A stretch of 35,867 bases of DNA from Hominisplanchenecus faecis (GTDB taxonomy: Bacteria > Bacillota > Clostridia > Lachnospirales > Lachnospiraceae): contig NZ_JAJEQE010000034.1 in assembly GCF_020687205.1 (NCBI RefSeq), forward strand, positions 1-35,867, given 5' to 3'. The notes beneath the pieces are model-generated. The model searched no databases. It worked only from the letters and a program-made list of their open reading frames with translations, and was not told the origin of the DNA. The position numbers and the translations under genes are program-made. Positions 32,404 to 35,867 of the stretch are shown here, piece by piece (the stretch's first letter is position 1; each line of letters opens with the position of its first letter).

Positions 32404-33534
32404 TTACCATTTGCTGAAATTGCCGTCGCTGTCTGTTGCCCCTTTTTCATCGAAAGTGTAGGTTTTTCCATCACTGCCGATCCAGTTTCCGTTTGCATCC
32501 TGTGTCGCTGTCTGATAGTTTCCATTGATATCATAGAAACCAATGACCATGCCATCACCTGAGGAACTTCCGGAATTGGATGAATTACCGGAACCGGCTG
32601 AAGAGTCTGTTCCTGCCGTTCCCTGAGGCGGATCGTAGTAATACTGTGTGCCGTTGGAATCTTCTACGCCGTTTTCCAGGAAAATATAAGAAGTTCCGTT
32701 ATCATCACGCCAGCTGCCGTCCTCAGACGGATAAGCGTAGATCGTATTTCCGTTTGCATCAAAGAAATAGCGGTATTCTTCATCGGTCGATGCACCGGAA
32801 GAATCGCCTGTACTTTCGCCGGAAATGTTGTCTGCAGCACTGTCTTCTGTATTTTTCGGAGCAGAGCTGTTATCTGCATTGTCTGAAGATGCACTGCCGC
32901 CTGCCGAAGATCCGGAGTTTGCATCAGAATCTGTCTTTTTACTGTCATCATTTAAAACTTTGAAGCTGGTAACGGCACTTTTCACTGCCTGCTGCACCGT
33001 ACTGTCACTGGATGTCAGTTTTGCCGTGATCGTATAACTCTCGGTGTCCGTATTGATCAGATACTTGATCAGATAAACGTAACCAAGATCTGCGTCCTGC
33101 GTGGATGCAGCATAATAATAAAGCTCTGTACCATTGGTGCTGTCTTTTTTATATTCTACCTGAGAAAATGCATTCTCCTGGATATCGTTTAAAAGAGCAA
33201 TCGCATCTTCCTGAGACTTCGGCAGATTCTTCTCCTTGATCTTTGACTTTTTGTGCGTGATCCGGATCGTGCCGACGCCTTCTTTCATAAATGCCCATTT
33301 ATTCTCAATGCCTTCCTTTGTCGCTACCCATGCAGAATCCGGAAGATCAAAAGAAAATGAATTGCTCTCTGAGGTATATGTTGTAGCTGCTTCGGTCTGT
33401 GCAGTACTTTCGCTCTGAGCTGTCGTCTGTTTCGTCGTCTCCGTCTCAGATGCCTTTTTCTGGCAGCCGTTCATCATAAACATTGCGGCCATTCCGATTA
33501 CCAGTAATGTCGCAATTTTCTTTTTATTATACAT
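32404..33534 (-). CDS. Lipoprotein with PsbP-like domain and two aromatic repeats
   Basis: A 376-residue lipoprotein with lipobox MMNGC (Cys about 24). A folded domain at about 55-195 has SNSFSFDLPDSAWVATKEG near its start and ends AVKSAVTSFKVL, like its paralogue at 30408-31793. A Ser/Asp-rich linker follows, then two repeats (YFFDANGNTIYAYPSEDGSW onward and FYDINGNYQTATQDANGNWI onward). The second repeat is degenerate at the end (FSKW rather than YPY). It is the first of the cluster and follows the promoter near 33592-33621. It is probably surface exposed. What the repeat binds is unknown. Confidence 0.85.
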   Translation of the reverse strand: MYNKKKIATLLVIGMAAMFMMNGCQKKASETETTKQTTAQSESTAQTEAATTYTSESNSFSFDLPDSAWVATKEGIENKWAFMKEGVGTIRITHKKSKIKEKNLPKSQEDAIALLNDIQENAFSQVEYKKDSTNGTELYYYAASTQDADLGYVYLIKYLINTDTESYTITAKLTSSDSTVQQAVKSAVTSFKVLNDDSKKTDSDANSGSSAGGSASSDNADNSSAPKNTEDSAADNISGESTGDSSGASTDEEYRYFFDANGNTIYAYPSEDGSWRDDNGTSYIFLENGVEDSNGTQYYYDPPQGTAGTDSSAGSGNSSNSGSSSGDGMVIGFYDINGNYQTATQDANGNWIGSDGKTYTFDEKGATDSDGNFSKW

Positions 33535-33591
33535 GAAAAATCCCCCTTTTCTCTCTGATTTTCAGTGTGTTTCAAGTCCACTCCCTTTTTC

Positions 33592-33641
33592 ATTGTACAA
33601 TGAAGATGCGGTTAATGTCAACTTTTCTTAACACTTCTTAA
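33592..33641 (-). promoter_or_regulatory. Promoter of the lipoprotein cluster with three 10-bp-spaced repeats
   Basis: On the minus strand TTGACA (complement of 33616-33621) is 18 bases from TACAAT (complement of 33592-33597). TTAAGA occurs twice upstream (complements of 33626-33631 and 33636-33641), each spaced 10 bases from its neighbour, with TTGACA as a third unit in register. This looks like a direct-repeat site for an OmpR-type regulator overlapping the -35. Confidence 0.6.
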
Positions 33642-33647
33642 CAAAAT

Positions 33648-35012
33648 CTACATATTTGGCACACCCTGTGCCCTTCTCTGTTTCAGCTTTCGGATCACAT
33701 GACAGTACGCCGGAATCAGGAAACAGTCTGCCATGATCCATGCCAGAGGACTGGCAAAACATACGCTTGCGAATCCCAGATACGGAACCATGATCACGCC
33801 GATAATGGCTCTTGCGATCATTTCCATGACACCTGCAAGGATTGCCAGACCGCTGAATCCCGCTCCCTGAATGGTAAAGCGAACCGCATTGACAAAAACA
33901 AGTGCAATGTAAAATCCGCTGTTTGCAAGAATAAACAGCACTGCATTATGTATGATCTCCGTTTCGGATGCATTTATGAACAGAAGCATCCAGTATTTTG
34001 CAGAAAAAAGCATGACCAGGAAAATCAGGATCGAGTATGTGATACCGATCAGAACGGATGCCTTTAATCCCTGACCGATACGCTCGATCTTGCCTGCCCC
34101 GACATTCTGTCCGGTGTAAGTTGCCATGGCCGAACCGATCGCATCAAACGGACACGCCAGGAACATCGAAAGCTTCGATGCCGCCGAAACCGAGGCAACG
34201 GCTGCCGAACCAAGTGTATTGATACCGGTCTGAAGCACGACACTGCCGATCGCTGTGATCGAATACTGAAGTCCCATCGGAATACCCATTTTACAGAGGA
34301 TACCGATGTGTTTGCCATGCAATTTCCATTCTCCCGGCTCCATTTTCAGGATCGGGAACTTTGTCTTTATACACCACAGAGACAGTACCACGGAAAATGC
34401 CTGTGCAAGCAGTGTCGCAAAAGCCGGTCCACGAACGCCGAGTTTCAAAACCGTTACTGACAGGATATCAAATCCGATATTTGCCACTGCTGCCATCAGC
34501 AGAAAGATCAGCGGCGATTTGGAATCCCCAAGAGAACGGATGATCCCGGTCAGGAGATTGTAGGCAAGTGTGATCGGTATCCCTGCAAAAATGATAAAAA
34601 TATAATCATATGCAAGATCCAGGATATCTGCCGGTGTCTTCATGGCGATCAGCACGCTGCGGCATAAAATACAGACTGTGATGCTCATGATCGCCGCAAA
34701 AAAAGCGGTCAGCCAGATGCTGTTTGCCACAAACCTTCTCATATCTTTATAATCTTTTGCCCCGTAACGCTGTGCGACCGGAATGACAAAACCATTGGCA
34801 AGTCCCATACAGAATCCGATGATCATAAAATTGATCGCCCCGGTAGAACCAACGCCCGCCAGTGCATCTTTTCCAAGGAACTGTCCTACAACGATCGTAT
34901 CTACCATGTTATAAAACTGCTGCAGTAAAAACGTAAAAAACAATGGAATCGAAAATCGCATGATAATCTTCCAAGGTGTACCTTCTGTCAGATCTGTTGC
35001 TGTGTTTCTCAT
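33648..35012 (-). CDS. MATE-family efflux transporter
   Basis: A 454-residue membrane protein with about twelve helices, expected to export cationic or other small molecules against a sodium or proton gradient. The N-terminal motif PLFFTFLLQQFYNMVDTIVVGQFLG and the corresponding GMGLQYSITAIGSVVLQTGIN-like segment in the second half are typical of the family. The start at 35012 is chosen because GGAGATAATAAGGA precedes it; a longer frame begins within nth. It starts 20 bases after the nth stop, so the two genes form one operon. The substrate is unknown. Confidence 0.93.
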   Translation of the reverse strand: MRNTATDLTEGTPWKIIMRFSIPLFFTFLLQQFYNMVDTIVVGQFLGKDALAGVGSTGAINFMIIGFCMGLANGFVIPVAQRYGAKDYKDMRRFVANSIWLTAFFAAIMSITVCILCRSVLIAMKTPADILDLAYDYIFIIFAGIPITLAYNLLTGIIRSLGDSKSPLIFLLMAAVANIGFDILSVTVLKLGVRGPAFATLLAQAFSVVLSLWCIKTKFPILKMEPGEWKLHGKHIGILCKMGIPMGLQYSITAIGSVVLQTGINTLGSAAVASVSAASKLSMFLACPFDAIGSAMATYTGQNVGAGKIERIGQGLKASVLIGITYSILIFLVMLFSAKYWMLLFINASETEIIHNAVLFILANSGFYIALVFVNAVRFTIQGAGFSGLAILAGVMEMIARAIIGVIMVPYLGFASVCFASPLAWIMADCFLIPAYCHVIRKLKQRRAQGVPNM

Positions 35013-35032
35013 TTCCTTATTATCTCCATATT

Positions 35033-35668
35033 TTAAATTCCATTTTTTGCACAGATATCCGCCAGGCAGCATCTGTCACAGTAAGGCTTTGTTCTCGCTG
35101 TACAGACCTCTCTGCCATGATAAACGAGTCTGTGGCAGAAATCACTACCTTCTTTCGGTGGAATGATCTTCCAGAGTGCCATTTCGACTTTTTTCGGATC
35201 TTTGATCCCATCTACCAGACCGATACGGTTTGTCAGACGAATGCAGTGCGTATCCGTGACGATCGCAGGCTTTTTGAAAACATCGCCCATGATCAGGTTT
35301 GCACTCTTTCTTCCCACGCCCGGAAGCTTTAAAATCGCATCAAAATCACACGGCACTTTGCCGTCGTACTCATCACGCAGCATTTTCATGCATGCACTGA
35401 TATCACGTGCCTTGCTTTTTCCAAGACCGCATGGCCTTACGATCGCCTCGATCTCTTCCGGTGTCGCTTCCGCAAGAGCATCTACATCCGGATATTTCGC
35501 ATAGAGATCCTGAACCACAACATTTACCCTGGCATCCGTACACTGTGCCGCAAGCCGGACACTAACCAGCAGTTTCCATGCCGCATCATAATCAAGCGTA
35601 CAGTCTGCCAGAGGATATTCCTTCTTTAAACGCTCGATCACTTCCAGCGCAAGCTGTTTTTTTGTCAT
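35033..35668 (-). CDS. nth: Endonuclease III (DNA glycosylase/AP lyase)
   Basis: A 211-residue base-excision repair enzyme that removes oxidised pyrimidines and cuts the abasic strand. The helix-hairpin-helix motif LPGVGRKSANLI contains catalytic Lys121, and Asp139 lies in VTDTHC; these match Lys120/Asp138 of the E. coli enzyme. The C-terminal iron-sulfur loop is C-x7-C-x2-C-x5-C (CTARTKPYCDRCCLADIC), one residue longer in the first gap than in E. coli. The ATG at 35668 has AAGGAGG seven bases before it; an in-frame start eight codons earlier lacks a site. It is the first gene of an operon with the MATE transporter. Confidence 0.97.
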   Translation of the reverse strand: MTKKQLALEVIERLKKEYPLADCTLDYDAAWKLLVSVRLAAQCTDARVNVVVQDLYAKYPDVDALAEATPEEIEAIVRPCGLGKSKARDISACMKMLRDEYDGKVPCDFDAILKLPGVGRKSANLIMGDVFKKPAIVTDTHCIRLTNRIGLVDGIKDPKKVEMALWKIIPPKEGSDFCHRLVYHGREVCTARTKPYCDRCCLADICAKNGI

Positions 35669-35790
35669 ATGTACCTCCTTATATATTTCCAAAAATCTTT
35701 TTGTACCCGTTATTTTATCACAAGAATCGCAGTAAGGATATTCCTTTTTTTTCGATTGTGCAACCCCTTTCTTTTATGGTAAGATAATAA

Positions 35791-35858
35791 GATGCCAGGG
35801 TCAAAAGCCTGAAACCACGATGTGCTTGCACAGGAGTGGTTTTATGGCTTAATGACCC
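35791..35858. repeat. Dispersed palindromic repeat forming a long hairpin, near the window edge
   Basis: GATGCCAGGGTCAAAAG (35791-35807) repeats the reverse complement of 25804-25820. GGGTCA/TGACCC (35798-35803, 35853-35858), AAGCC/GGCTT, AAACCAC/GTGGTTT and GTGC/GCAC nest inside each other, giving a ~60-base hairpin. The other end of the repeat, if any, is cut off by the window edge. Confidence 0.6.
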
Positions 35859-35867
35859 GCCCCGATA

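Overview
The window looks like chromosome of a gut Firmicute of the Lachnospiraceae type (Blautia/Ruminococcus/Dorea-like). This rests on the housekeeping genes (rlmD, yqeY, ATP-dependent pckA, ppk1, nth), a choloylglycine (bile salt) hydrolase, paired ABC exporters, strong AGGAGG-type ribosome sites and intrinsic terminators. The genus is inferred from general knowledge, not from a search. I see no rRNA, tRNA or CRISPR array.

Layout. (1) 1-2173: an AT-rich stretch with three minus-strand genes: an unknown protein, an unknown membrane protein, and a MazG-like pyrophosphohydrolase that appears frameshifted. (2) About 2196-16886: a ~14.7 kb integrative mobilizable element inserted in the 3' part of rlmD. 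Its minus-strand block holds a large serine recombinase, a small HTH protein with its own operator-flanked promoter, a 61-aa protein, a MobV/Pre-type relaxase, a P4-type helicase/primase and a CHC2 zinc-finger primase. A hairpin-rich, oriT-like region separates relaxase and helicase. The plus-strand block holds a DUF6076-like zinc protein, an alpha/beta hydrolase, a sigma-70-like protein, a two-component system and an FtsX-type ABC transporter. A small DUF6061-like gene closes the element. The 8-bp sequence ACCGTCTC occurs at both ends, and the last codons of the recombinase resemble the conserved rlmD end. This suggests a reciprocal swap of gene 3' ends on integration.

(3) 16887-21785: rlmD-yqeY operon, a tiny membrane protein, a ferredoxin-like protein divergent from a Crp/Fnr regulator, a bile salt hydrolase, then a 193-bp near-palindrome. 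(4) 21786-25674: a heterodimeric ABC exporter with one degenerate ATP site, and a small conserved-looking protein. (5) 25675-30055: a repeat-containing spacer, pckA, and ppk1 in opposite orientation with a PhoP-box-like repeat upstream. (6) 30408-33534: three clustered lipoproteins that share a roughly 45-residue aromatic/Gly-Asn repeat. (7) 33648-35867: a MATE transporter, endonuclease III, and a hairpin-forming dispersed repeat at the window end.

How it fits together. The element carries its own integration, mobilization and replication functions plus a signalling/transport cargo that may respond to cell-envelope stress. The flanking chromosome covers gluconeogenic/fermentative carbon flow, polyphosphate, bile-acid deconjugation and export. 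The less familiar parts are the rlmD tail exchange, the structured noncoding DNA between relaxase and helicase, the lipoprotein repeat family, and several long palindromes.
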